From NCBI GenBank assembly GCA_028823175.1, contig JAPKBZ010000006.1, forward strand, positions 25,448 to 89,447: a DNA stretch of 64,000 nucleotides. The letters run 5' to 3'. Source of the DNA: Myxococcota bacterium. GTDB lineage: Bacteria; Myxococcota_A; UBA9160; UBA4427. Each line of letters opens with the position of its first letter. Position 1 is the first letter of the stretch. Positions 9,323 to 17,279 of the stretch are shown here, piece by piece. The position numbers were made by a program, and so were the translations under genes. The notes under the pieces are model-generated. The model searched no databases and was not told the DNA's origin. It was given only the letters and a program-made list of their open reading frames with translations.

Positions 9323-10591
9323 ATGTCAACGTATAAGTCGGCCCCGGCGAGAGGCGGCCCGCTCGACGGCATCCGGGTGCTGGAGGTGGCGACCTTTGTC
9401 GCTGCGCCCGCCGCGGGGGCGCTGCTCGCCGAACTCGGCGCCGAGGTGATCAAGCTGGAGGTGCCCGCCGGCGAGTTGTTGCGCCATACCCGGCCCCGGC
9501 ACAACGGCTTCCGCTCGGATTTCGAGGGCTCGCCGCAATTCGAGATGGAAAATCGGGGCAAACAATCCCTCGCCCTGGATCTCAATAACCCCGCCGCCCG
9601 GGCCGCGTTGCTCGAGGTCATCGACGGGGTTGATGTGGTGCTCACCAACATGCTTCCCGGCCGCTGTCGGCGTTTTGGGATCGACCCCGAGAGCTTGCGG
9701 GAGAAGCGCCCGGAACTGATCTACGCCTCCCTCACCGGCTACGGGAATAAGGGCGACGAGGCCGATTCTCCGTCCTTCGACTACGCGGCGCTTTGGGCGC
9801 GCACGGGCATGATGGATCTCACCCGGGACCCCTCGGCTCCGCCGGCGTTCCTGCGACCCGGGGTCGGGGACCATTCGGCAGCGCTCTCCCTGGTCTGCGG
9901 GATTCTCGCGGCTCTGCGGGTCCGAGATGCCGGAGGCGGGGGGCAGGTTGTCGACGTTTCCCTGCTCCAGACCGGTCTCTATCTCCAGGGCAACGATCTC
10001 TCCCAGACCCTGGCCACGGGCAATCCCGCGCCCATGCACGACCGCTCGGCGCCCCGCAATCCGCTCTGGAACCACTACGAGACCCGGGACGGCCGCTGGG
10101 TGATGCTGGTGATGATCGAATCCGGCCGCTACTGGCCGAGCTTTACCCGGGCCATCGGCCGCCCGGAACTCGAATCCGACCCGCGCTTCGTCGGGCCGGT
10201 GGAACGCTATCGCCAGAACCGCGAGCTCGCCGAGATCCTTGATGCCGTCTTCGGCGCCCACACCCTGCTTGAGTGGGAGCAGAAACTGGCGGGCCATTCG
10301 GTCATCTGGGCGCCGGTGAGGCGCTTGGAGGAAACCCGGGACGACCCCCAGATTCAGGCCATGGGGTATTTTCGCACGGTGGAGCATCCCGAGTTGGGAG
10401 CCTTTGAGACCGTGGGGCCGCCCCTGTCCATGTCGGCGCATCCGATGCCTTCGAATGCCCCGGCCCCTGGGCTGGGTGCGGATTCGTCGGCAGTGCTTCG
10501 GGCCGCGGGCCTGGACGAGGCAAAAATCGAGGCGGCGCTCTCGGCGCCCGGTCGGGAGAGTGAGAGCGTGACGAAAGAGGGAGAGGCATGA
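9323..10591 (+). CDS. Class III CoA-transferase (CaiB/BaiF)
   Basis: A 422-aa single-unit CaiB/BaiF protein. The N-terminal LDGIRVLEVATFVAAPAAG and LAELGAEVIKLEVP are family signatures, and GGGQVVDVSLLQTGLYLQG is the acidic segment of the active-site region. ATG at 9323 is preceded by AGGAGGAAG; the frame extends to TTG 9302 without a ribosome-binding site. Its last codon overlaps the start of the MaoC-DUF35-MaoC fusion (ATGA), so the products are made together and may act on the same CoA ester. Substrates unknown. Confidence 0.9.
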   Translation: MSTYKSAPARGGPLDGIRVLEVATFVAAPAAGALLAELGAEVIKLEVPAGELLRHTRPRHNGFRSDFEGSPQFEMENRGKQSLALDLNNPAARAALLEVIDGVDVVLTNMLPGRCRRFGIDPESLREKRPELIYASLTGYGNKGDEADSPSFDYAALWARTGMMDLTRDPSAPPAFLRPGVGDHSAALSLVCGILAALRVRDAGGGGQVVDVSLLQTGLYLQGNDLSQTLATGNPAPMHDRSAPRNPLWNHYETRDGRWVMLVMIESGRYWPSFTRAIGRPELESDPRFVGPVERYRQNRELAEILDAVFGAHTLLEWEQKLAGHSVIWAPVRRLEETRDDPQIQAMGYFRTVEHPELGAFETVGPPLSMSAHPMPSNAPAPGLGADSSAVLRAAGLDEAKIEAALSAPGRESESVTKEGEA

Positions 10592-11982
10592 GCGAATCCG
10601 AGGGGCCGGGCTTCGTCGCCGGGCTGAGAGAATCGATTGGTCGGTTGGGATCCGCCTGGGTGGCGCGAGATCCCGTCAACCCGGCGATGATCCGCCACTG
10701 GTGCGACGCCATGCAGGATCACAACCCCGTCTATACGGATGCCGACGCGGCGGCTCGGTCGATTCACGGGGGGATCGTGGCACCGCCCGCGATGCTGATG
10801 GCCTGGTCGATGCGCGGTCTCGAACCGCCCAGCGATGGACCCGACAACGCCGAGGATCCGGGGAGCGGTGTCTATCGTGCGCTGGATGCCGCGGGCTTCA
10901 CCTCGGTGGTAGCCACCAACTCAGAGCACGATTACCTGCGTTACCTGCGACCAGGCGATGAACTGCACTCTTCCCAGGTCGTGGAGGACGTTTCCGAAGA
11001 GAAGAAGACCGGCCTCGGGGTCGGCCATTTCGTGACCACCCGCACCGAGTATCGGACCCAGCACGGAGAGAGCGTGGGTCGCATGCTCTTCAGGATCCTC
11101 AAGTTCAAGCCGGGGACGGGTCGTATGGCCCAGGCTGGGGGGGAGGAAGCCGCTGCGCGGCCCATGCGTCCCCAACCGGGTATCAGCCGGGATACGGCTT
11201 TCTTCTGGGAGGGGCTCGAAGCGGGACAGTTGCGGATCCAGCAATGCGGGGCGTGCTCAGTCCTTCATCACCCCCCGATGGTTCGCTGCCCCCAATGCGG
11301 AAACTATGACCTCGGCTGGGTCGAGGCGAGCGGCCGCGGAACGGTTTATAGCCACGTGGAACCCGTTCACCCCGCTTTCGCCGCCTTTGATCCCCCCTAC
11401 GTGGTGGGCCTCGTGGAACTCGAGGAGGGGACCCGACTCCTGACGAATATCGTCGATATCGATCCCGAGGCGGTGAGGGTGGGGATGCCCGTGGAATTGG
11501 TGATCCGGCGGGAGAATTCCCAGGGATCGCTGCCCCTCTTTCGCCCGGCTCGCCCCGCCCGCAACGAGGTGAACCGGGCTCGGGATGCGGTTGCGGTGGG
11601 GGATGAACTGCCCCCATGCCCGATCCCCATCACCACGACCCTGATCGTCTCGACGGCGATTGCCTCCCGGGACTACCAGGACGTACACCACGACCGGGAC
11701 CTGGCCATCGAGCGGGGGTCGCCGGATATCTTCATGAATATCCTGACCACGTCGGGCCTTTGTGCGCGCTACGTGACGGATTGGGCAGGGCCCGAAGCCG
11801 TGATCAAACGGCTTTCATTGCAACTGGGTGTGCCCAATTACCCCAACGACACCATGACCATGTCGGGCTCTGTGCGCTCATCCGAAGCGGGCCGAGTCGA
11901 AGTCGATATTCGCGGTTATAACCGCCTGGGCAACCACGTGACGGCGAGTGTCGAACTCGAACTTCCCCCGGCCGCCGATTGA
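10588..11982 (+). CDS. Three-domain fusion: MaoC hot-dog, DUF35, catalytic MaoC (ChsH2-ChsH1-like)
   Basis: A 464-aa fusion. Residues 20-175 form a MaoC-like hot-dog whose motif is degenerate: D44-HNPV-Y49, with Tyr where the catalytic His should be. Residues 205-325 are DUF35 with zinc ligands Cys220, Cys223, Cys234 and Cys237. Residues 340-460 are a second MaoC domain with a D362-x4-H367 pair. In mycobacterial cholesterol degradation, ChsH2 (MaoC plus DUF35) pairs with the separate catalytic ChsH1 and docks Ltp2; here the equivalent parts are one chain. Expected role: hydration of a side-chain enoyl-CoA and channelling to an Ltp2-like aldolase. Domains are confident; the steroid substrate is inferred. 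Confidence 0.88.
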   Translation: MSESEGPGFVAGLRESIGRLGSAWVARDPVNPAMIRHWCDAMQDHNPVYTDADAAARSIHGGIVAPPAMLMAWSMRGLEPPSDGPDNAEDPGSGVYRALDAAGFTSVVATNSEHDYLRYLRPGDELHSSQVVEDVSEEKKTGLGVGHFVTTRTEYRTQHGESVGRMLFRILKFKPGTGRMAQAGGEEAAARPMRPQPGISRDTAFFWEGLEAGQLRIQQCGACSVLHHPPMVRCPQCGNYDLGWVEASGRGTVYSHVEPVHPAFAAFDPPYVVGLVELEEGTRLLTNIVDIDPEAVRVGMPVELVIRRENSQGSLPLFRPARPARNEVNRARDAVAVGDELPPCPIPITTTLIVSTAIASRDYQDVHHDRDLAIERGSPDIFMNILTTSGLCARYVTDWAGPEAVIKRLSLQLGVPNYPNDTMTMSGSVRSSEAGRVEVDIRGYNRLGNHVTASVELELPPAAD

Positions 11983-12003
11983 GTCCGGTGCGAGCAGGGT
12001 AGG

Positions 12004-12020
12004 GGGCTTTCCGGAGCCCT
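12004..12020. terminator. Short hairpin between convergent genes
   Basis: GGGCT and AGCCC form a 5-bp stem around a 6-base loop in the 38-bp gap between the convergent fusion gene and the outer-membrane protein gene. There is no long T-run, so this is a weak bidirectional terminator candidate. Confidence 0.3.
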
Positions 12021-12581
12021 TCAGAATCGATACATAGCGCCGAAATTCAGAGCCAGGAAATAATTATTCCAGACCTGGCCGACCCCCCAGACAAAGGTGG
12101 TTTCGGCCGTGAGCGCCCAGTGGTGGCTGATGTAGTAGTCGACGCCCACGCCCTGGCGGAAGGCCCAGTCGATCTTGGTTGAAGTCGCGCCGGGCGGCCG
12201 GGCCCACATGGCTCCGGCCCCAGCGATCAAGTAGGGCTGAACCCGGTCTTCGGCGAGGAAATACTTCAGGTTCGCGCCCAGCAGCCAGTTGCCGTATTCG
12301 ATGCCCTTGGTGCTGGGGACCCAGCCAAAGTCGATTTCCATGGCGAGCCTCTCGTGCTCACGCCAGCCGATCCGGAAATCGAGGGATGGGTCGGGTTGCC
12401 AGCTCGGGGTTTCGGCGCCGGGAAAACCTTCGTTGGAAGTGCTCAGGGCGAAATAGCCTCCCCCGCTGAGATAGAGCCCCGGTCGCGAGTAGTTGGCGGC
12501 ATGCTCGGGATCATGTGCCTGGGCCGAAAGGCTCAGGCTGACTGCGATTAGGGTGACGAGCAGTGGGGCGATTCGGATCAT
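12021..12581 (-). CDS. Outer-membrane beta-barrel protein (OmpW/lipid A deacylase-like size)
   Basis: A 186-aa secreted protein. The signal peptide MIRIAPLLVTLIAVSLSLSA is followed by QA-HDP, a likely signal peptidase I site. The mature part alternates hydrophobic and polar residues (YLSGGGYFALS, LLGANLKYFLAE, PYLIAGAGAMWA) and ends in MYRF, the aromatic terminus expected for Bam-dependent barrels; eight strands would fit. I chose ATG 12581, preceded by AGGAAA; the longer frame would bury the signal peptide. This is the best evidence for a diderm host. Cargo or function unknown; it faces the KstD-like gene and could assist uptake of a hydrophobic substrate. Confidence 0.72.
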   Translation of the reverse strand: MIRIAPLLVTLIAVSLSLSAQAHDPEHAANYSRPGLYLSGGGYFALSTSNEGFPGAETPSWQPDPSLDFRIGWREHERLAMEIDFGWVPSTKGIEYGNWLLGANLKYFLAEDRVQPYLIAGAGAMWARPPGATSTKIDWAFRQGVGVDYYISHHWALTAETTFVWGVGQVWNNYFLALNFGAMYRF

Positions 12582-12880
12582 GAGTGGTTTCCTGGCTCGG
12601 GGATCGTGGGACGGCTTGTCGAACTCGGCAGAGTGTTTTTCGCCGCCGGCCACGTGCCGCCGCTGTTGGAATTTGACCTATAGTAACCGAAGGATAGCTC
12701 CCCGTTGGAAGTGTCCACCGCCCCTCGGGCAAAGGGTGGGCGGTCTGGGAGAAGTCCGGCGATTCTTTTCTTGGGCCGGGGGTTGGGCGAGGAGGGCCAG
12801 AGTCGCCCAATTTCCCAAAACTGAGGCATGGGCCCCACGTGCGGCCGATTAGGCCACTAGGGCAAGATGGAGGGCGACAC
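12582..12880. other. Divergent intergenic region (299 bp)
   Basis: Lies between the outer-membrane protein (minus) and the KstD-like gene (plus) and should hold promoters for both. Apart from the two ribosome-binding sites (AGGAAA and GATGGAGGG) I see no strong palindrome and no coding frame with recognisable content. Confidence 0.5.
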
Positions 12881-14587
12881 ATGAGCGAATCAGGCATTGA
12901 GGGTTGGGACGAGGAATTCGATGTCGTCGTGATCGGCTCCGGAGCCGGAGCGATGACCGCTGGCATCGTTGCACACGACCGAGAGGCCGATGTGCTGTTG
13001 GTCGAGAAGGCCGAGCGCTACGGCGGTTCGTCGGCGATGTCCGGCGGCAGCTTGTGGGTTCCCCAGAGTCATTTCATGGCAGAGGCCGGCATCGAGGATA
13101 CGCGCGAAGAGGCCCTGTCCTATCTCCAAGAGATCACGGCTGGCCAGGTCGATTTGGCGAAGCTCGAAGCCTATATCGACCATGCACCCGAAGCCCTGCG
13201 CTACCTCGCCGACCACGCGGACCTGAAGATGTATTCGATGCCCGCGTACTCGGACTATTATCCCAGGGCGAAGGGCAGCAAGCCCGGCGGAAGATCCCTG
13301 GATCCCGAGACCTTCGACGCGCGGAGTCTGGGCGATGACTTGCTTTCGATGCAGGATCAGAACGCCCAAATGCTGGTAATGGGCCGACTCTTTATGACAA
13401 TTCCCGAATCGCGGACCATGCTGACTCGCGCCCCGGGGTGGGTTCGGCTGATGCTGCGCCTGATGGTTCGCTATGTGCTGGATATGCCCTGGCGCTTCAA
13501 ATCCAAGCGCGATCGTTTCCTGGCCATGGGGAACTCCCTGGTGGGGATGCTGCGTCAGGCCATGCTAGATCGCGGGATTCCTCTCTGGCTCGAGAGCGGT
13601 GTCAGCGACCTCGTCTCCGAGGAGGGTCGCGTGGTCGGTATCGTCGTCCAACGAGGAGGCCAACCCGTGCGCGTGCGCGCCCGCAAAGGCGTGGTGGTGG
13701 CCGCCGGCGGGTTCGAGGGAAACCAGGCCATGCGCGAAAAATACCTGCCCGGCCCGACCCGCGTCGAGTGGACCTGCGCAAACAAGAAGAATACGGGCGA
13801 CCTGATCGAATTGGCCCGGGATCTCGGTGCCGGTGTCGAGTTCATGGACGAGGGTTGGTGGGGGCCGGTGACAGTGGTGCCGGGAGAAGCCAATGCGCGC
13901 ATGCTGGTGATCGAGAAATCCCTGCCCGGCAGCATCATGGTCAACAAGGCCGGCAGGCGATTCGTGAATGAAGCCGCTCCCTATATCGACGTCGTCAACG
14001 CCCAGTACGAAGACCACTCGGACGAGGCACCCTGTATCCCGTGTTATCTCGTCTTCGATGCCCGCTTCCGCAAGAGTTACCCGGTCGGCCCTCTGCTCCC
14101 GGGAGCCCAGCAACCCGATATCCTCATCACCAAGATGTTGCGCGATGGCTACCTCAAGCGAGCCAACACCATCGCGGAACTGGCCGTGAAGTTGGGCGTC
14201 GATACCGCCAACCTGGAAGAAACCGTCGCCCGCAACAACGAGTTCGCAAAGACCGGTAAGGATCTCGATTTCGGTCGCGGAGATACGGTCTTCGATCGCT
14301 ATTATGGCGATGAGAAGGTCGAGCCGAACCCCTGTCTGGCGCCCATCGAGACCGCTCCTTTCTACGGGATGGAGTCCTTTCCCGGCGAGCTCGGGACCAA
14401 GGGCGGGATTCGGACGGATGCAAGGGCCCGGGTTCTGACCGAAGAGGGTGAAGTGATCGAGGGACTCTATGCCATAGGGAATTGCTCTTCGCCGGTGATG
14501 GGGCGAACGTATGCCGGCGCGGGCGCGACTCTGGGACCGGCCACGACGTTTGGTTATCTCGCCGCCCGGGATCTGACGGCCGACTAG
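12881..14587 (+). CDS. FAD-dependent dehydrogenase, 3-ketosteroid Delta1-dehydrogenase-like
   Basis: A 568-aa flavoprotein of the fumarate reductase/KstD family. The Rossmann motif VVVIGSGAGAMTAG is at 16-28, followed by GGSSAMSGGSLWVP, characteristic of KstD-like enzymes. The C-terminal GNCSSPVMGRTYAGAGATLG places Tyr544 and Gly548 four residues apart, as the catalytic Tyr/Gly pair is in characterised KstD1. KstD desaturates C1-C2 of 3-ketosteroids on the way to ring opening. ATG 12881 follows GATGGAGGG; the upstream GTG 12839 lacks support. Other enzymes of this clade act on other 3-keto-4-ene or quinoid substrates, so steroid specificity is probable rather than certain. Confidence 0.85.
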   Translation: MSESGIEGWDEEFDVVVIGSGAGAMTAGIVAHDREADVLLVEKAERYGGSSAMSGGSLWVPQSHFMAEAGIEDTREEALSYLQEITAGQVDLAKLEAYIDHAPEALRYLADHADLKMYSMPAYSDYYPRAKGSKPGGRSLDPETFDARSLGDDLLSMQDQNAQMLVMGRLFMTIPESRTMLTRAPGWVRLMLRLMVRYVLDMPWRFKSKRDRFLAMGNSLVGMLRQAMLDRGIPLWLESGVSDLVSEEGRVVGIVVQRGGQPVRVRARKGVVVAAGGFEGNQAMREKYLPGPTRVEWTCANKKNTGDLIELARDLGAGVEFMDEGWWGPVTVVPGEANARMLVIEKSLPGSIMVNKAGRRFVNEAAPYIDVVNAQYEDHSDEAPCIPCYLVFDARFRKSYPVGPLLPGAQQPDILITKMLRDGYLKRANTIAELAVKLGVDTANLEETVARNNEFAKTGKDLDFGRGDTVFDRYYGDEKVEPNPCLAPIETAPFYGMESFPGELGTKGGIRTDARARVLTEEGEVIEGLYAIGNCSSPVMGRTYAGAGATLGPATTFGYLAARDLTAD

Positions 14588-14636
14588 AGTCCCTTGGTTC
14601 CAGCGCATTCGAGCGAAGAAATGAGAGGGAGAGCCA

Positions 14637-15692
14637 TTGCGAGTTGAAACAGTGATGCTCGGGCCCGATACCGAGCAGTATGCGGGTGATGGGGTCAAGC
14701 GAGCCAGTCTCGAGGAGATCGGCTTGGCGGCTCGGCGGCTCGAGGAGATCGGCTTCGACGGTGTCACGGCCCCCGAGGCGGGGCATGACCCCTATCTCCC
14801 CCTGGCGATTGCCGCGGAACACACCGAGCGGGTGAAGTTGGCCACCAACGTGGCCATCGCCTTTCCGCGCAGCCCCATGGTGACCGCCCAACTGGCCTGG
14901 GATCTACAGCACTACTCCAATGGGCGTTTCTGCGTCGGCCTGGGAACCCAGGTCAAGCCCCATGTTGAAAGGCGTTACGCGAGTACCTGGACGGGGCCTC
15001 CCGGCCCCCGGCTCCGCGAATATATCGAATGCATGAAGGCGATCTTCGACAGCTTTCAAAACGGAGCCCGGGCGGATTTCAAGGGGGAGCATTACCAGTT
15101 CACCCTCTGCCCGCCCTTCTTCAATCCCGGTCCGGCGGAGCATCCCGATATCCCGATTCAGATTGCCGCGGTGAACCCCTATATGGGGCGCCTTGCCGGG
15201 GAACTCTGCGACGGGCTCCGCCTGCACCCGATCGCGACCTTCCGATTTACCGAGGAGGTGCTTGTGCCCGCCATTGCCGAGGGCGCCGAGAAAGCCGGGC
15301 GCAGCCCCGATGCTGTGGATTTAATTGGCGCGCCATTTCTCGCCCTGGCTCGCGACGAAGAAGGGGTGGCGGCGGCCAAGCTGGATCTGAAACAACACAT
15401 TTCCTTCTACGCTTCGACGCCCACCTATCACTCGGTCCTTGAGTTTCACGGCTGGATGGATGCCGCGGCAGAACTCCATCGGCTATCCAGGGAGGGGAAG
15501 TGGAAGGCGATGCCTGGCGTGATCAGCGACGAGATGCTCGACGAGTGGGCGATTATCGCCACCGCCGACGAGTTTGTTGACCGAGTCAAGCAACGCTGCG
15601 ACGGGCTCTACTCGACGATCCTCCTCGATATCCCGCCGGATTTTCGAAGTGACGACGATTGGTTGCGGGAGACGGTCGCTCGGCTTAAGTAG
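14637..15692 (+). CDS. LLM-class (F420-type) oxidoreductase
   Basis: A 351-aa luciferase-like monooxygenase-fold protein resembling the MSMEG_2256-type subgroup. LAARRLEEIGFDGVTAPEAG and the barrel strands VKLATNVAIAFPRSP fit the TIM-barrel family, members of which use F420 or FMN. The start is TTG at 14637: AGAGGGAG lies 6 bases upstream, whereas the next in-frame starts (GTG 14652, ATG 14655) would cut a conserved first strand. It lies between the KstD-like gene and a crotonase on the same strand. F420 dependence is a family expectation; no F420 biosynthesis gene is in view. Confidence 0.85.
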   Translation: MRVETVMLGPDTEQYAGDGVKRASLEEIGLAARRLEEIGFDGVTAPEAGHDPYLPLAIAAEHTERVKLATNVAIAFPRSPMVTAQLAWDLQHYSNGRFCVGLGTQVKPHVERRYASTWTGPPGPRLREYIECMKAIFDSFQNGARADFKGEHYQFTLCPPFFNPGPAEHPDIPIQIAAVNPYMGRLAGELCDGLRLHPIATFRFTEEVLVPAIAEGAEKAGRSPDAVDLIGAPFLALARDEEGVAAAKLDLKQHISFYASTPTYHSVLEFHGWMDAAAELHRLSREGKWKAMPGVISDEMLDEWAIIATADEFVDRVKQRCDGLYSTILLDIPPDFRSDDDWLRETVARLK

Positions 15693-15760
15693 CGGCACGC
15701 CTGTGGGAATGAAAAACGCGATATCGCGATAGGGCAAGAGCAGCGAAAGGGAGAAGCACG

Positions 15761-16585
15761 ATGGGAGTCGAGGATCAATTCAGCTTTACGACGGATGAGG
15801 GTGTTGGGATCATCACCCTGAACCGGCCGGAGCGCATGAATGCGGTTAATTGGGATCTGTGCGCGGCGATATCGGCCAAGCTCCGTGAGCTGCGTACGAA
15901 TGATGATGTTCGGGTCCTGGTGCTGACTGGGGCCGGTGGTAATTTTTCATCCGGTGGCGACGCCGAGTTCCTGAGCGGCAACGACGAGGGCCGCCCGATT
16001 CCGGGTCTTACGGATACGCCTCTCGAGCGCTATCAGCGCAAGACACCGGCCGGGGCCTTCGCTGAGATGACCAAGTGGATCATTGAGGTGGACAAGCCCG
16101 TGATCGCCGCAGTGGAGGGGGTCTGCATGGGAGCGGGTCTCGCCTACGCTCTGGCCTGCGATCGGCGTTTCGGGTCGAAGACTGTTCGCATGAGCGCCGC
16201 GATGGTTCGCCTGGGTTTCGGTCCCGATTGCGGGATCAGTTGGTTCCTCCCCCGGGTTACCCGGCTCCCCACGGCGCTCCGCATGATTACCACCGGCGAT
16301 ATCCTCGAAGCCGAGGAATGCCACAGGGAAGGGCTGATCGACGAACTCGTCGAGGAGGGGGACGCCCTGGAGGCGGCCATGGCCTATGCAAAGAAGCTCG
16401 CTCGTGGCCCCAGCGTGGCTATCGACCTTGCCCGGCATTTCGTCTACAAGTCGCTGACTTCGACCGCCGACGAGATGTACGACTACGAGGGCGTCGCCGC
16501 TGTTATGTCGGCGATGACCGAAGACGCCCGGGAGGGGACCCAGTCCTTTCTCGAGAAGCGCCGGCCCAAGTACAAGGGGCGCTAG
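15761..16585 (+). CDS. Crotonase-fold protein lacking both catalytic glutamates
   Basis: A 274-aa crotonase-fold protein, clear from GVITLNRPERMNAVNW-type N-terminal residues, GAGGNFSSGGD and the C-terminal EGTQSFLEKRRPKYKGR. The first hydratase Glu site reads GAGLAYALACD (Ala instead of Glu) and the second reads MSAAMVRLGFGPDCG (no Glu). A plain enoyl-CoA hydratase reaction is therefore unlikely; isomerase, hydrolase or C-C lyase chemistry is possible in this fold. It follows the LLM oxidoreductase by 68 bp, with AAAGGGAG as ribosome-binding site. Oxyanion-hole glycines are retained, so it is probably an enzyme rather than a relic. Confidence 0.85.
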   Translation: MGVEDQFSFTTDEGVGIITLNRPERMNAVNWDLCAAISAKLRELRTNDDVRVLVLTGAGGNFSSGGDAEFLSGNDEGRPIPGLTDTPLERYQRKTPAGAFAEMTKWIIEVDKPVIAAVEGVCMGAGLAYALACDRRFGSKTVRMSAAMVRLGFGPDCGISWFLPRVTRLPTALRMITTGDILEAEECHREGLIDELVEEGDALEAAMAYAKKLARGPSVAIDLARHFVYKSLTSTADEMYDYEGVAAVMSAMTEDAREGTQSFLEKRRPKYKGR

Positions 16586-16736
16586 TCGCTTCGGCCTGGG
16601 AGCCGACACGAGCTCAGCTTCTTGGCGGAAGGGCGAGGCGCTATTTGGCCGATCCGGTCGATTGAGCTCCTTTTTGTCCGCTATGCTCGGCCCCGCGCTC
16701 CGCTGGCTCGATGAAGAGGGCGCCGAGGGAGCGAGC

Positions 16737-17279
16737 ATGTCCGGAAATTTCGAGTCGAGCTGGAAGAAATGCAGCGCCTGCAAGAAGTCGATTAATTTCA
16801 GTGCAGCGTATTACGTCTGCAACGTCTCGACGTGCAACCGAAAGCGCACCGCCCTCCAGTTTTGCGATGTGAGCTGCTGGGAAGTCCACCTGCCCGTGGC
16901 CCGGCACCGCGAGTCCTGGGCCGAGGAGAGACGGGCACCGAGCCAGGCCGAGGCCCAGCGTCAGGCGGCGGCCGAAGCCAGCGGCGAACGCAAACCGCGT
17001 CGCATCATCGCCGACCGGCCGAAGCCCGAGCGGAGCGTCGGCGCAGGGGCTAGCGGCGGGACGGCGCCGACATCGGGTCCGCCCCGGGAAGTGCTGATCG
17101 TTGCCAGCCGCCTCAAGGAATACGTCCGGGCTTCAGCGGGGTACAAGACCAGCGAGGGAGTGCTCGGCCCGCTCTCGGATATCGTGCGCGAGATCGCCGA
17201 AGAGGCGATTCGAAACGCCCGGGCCGACGGCCGCATGACCGTGCTGGATCGCGATATCCCCAAGCGATTTCGTTCCTAG
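16737..17279 (+). CDS. Zinc-finger plus histone-fold protein
   Basis: A 180-aa protein not assignable to metabolism. Residues 12-57 hold three Cys pairs (12/15, 28/33, 43/47) plus His51 and His57, a two-zinc treble-clef or ZZ/HIT-like finger. Residues 60-115 are a charged, low-complexity linker. Residues 118-176 read as a histone fold: VASRLKEYVR, LSDIVREIAEEAIRNARADG and then RMTVLDRDI, matching the alpha2-alpha3 pattern of archaeal histones in which the last loop ends before an Asp-Ile. ATG 16737 follows GAGGGAG; the frame to 16662 lacks such support. Its TAG overlaps the convergent thiolase TAG in a CTAG. Likely DNA-binding; exact role unknown. Confidence 0.75.
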   Translation: MSGNFESSWKKCSACKKSINFSAAYYVCNVSTCNRKRTALQFCDVSCWEVHLPVARHRESWAEERRAPSQAEAQRQAAAEASGERKPRRIIADRPKPERSVGAGASGGTAPTSGPPREVLIVASRLKEYVRASAGYKTSEGVLGPLSDIVREIAEEAIRNARADGRMTVLDRDIPKRFRS

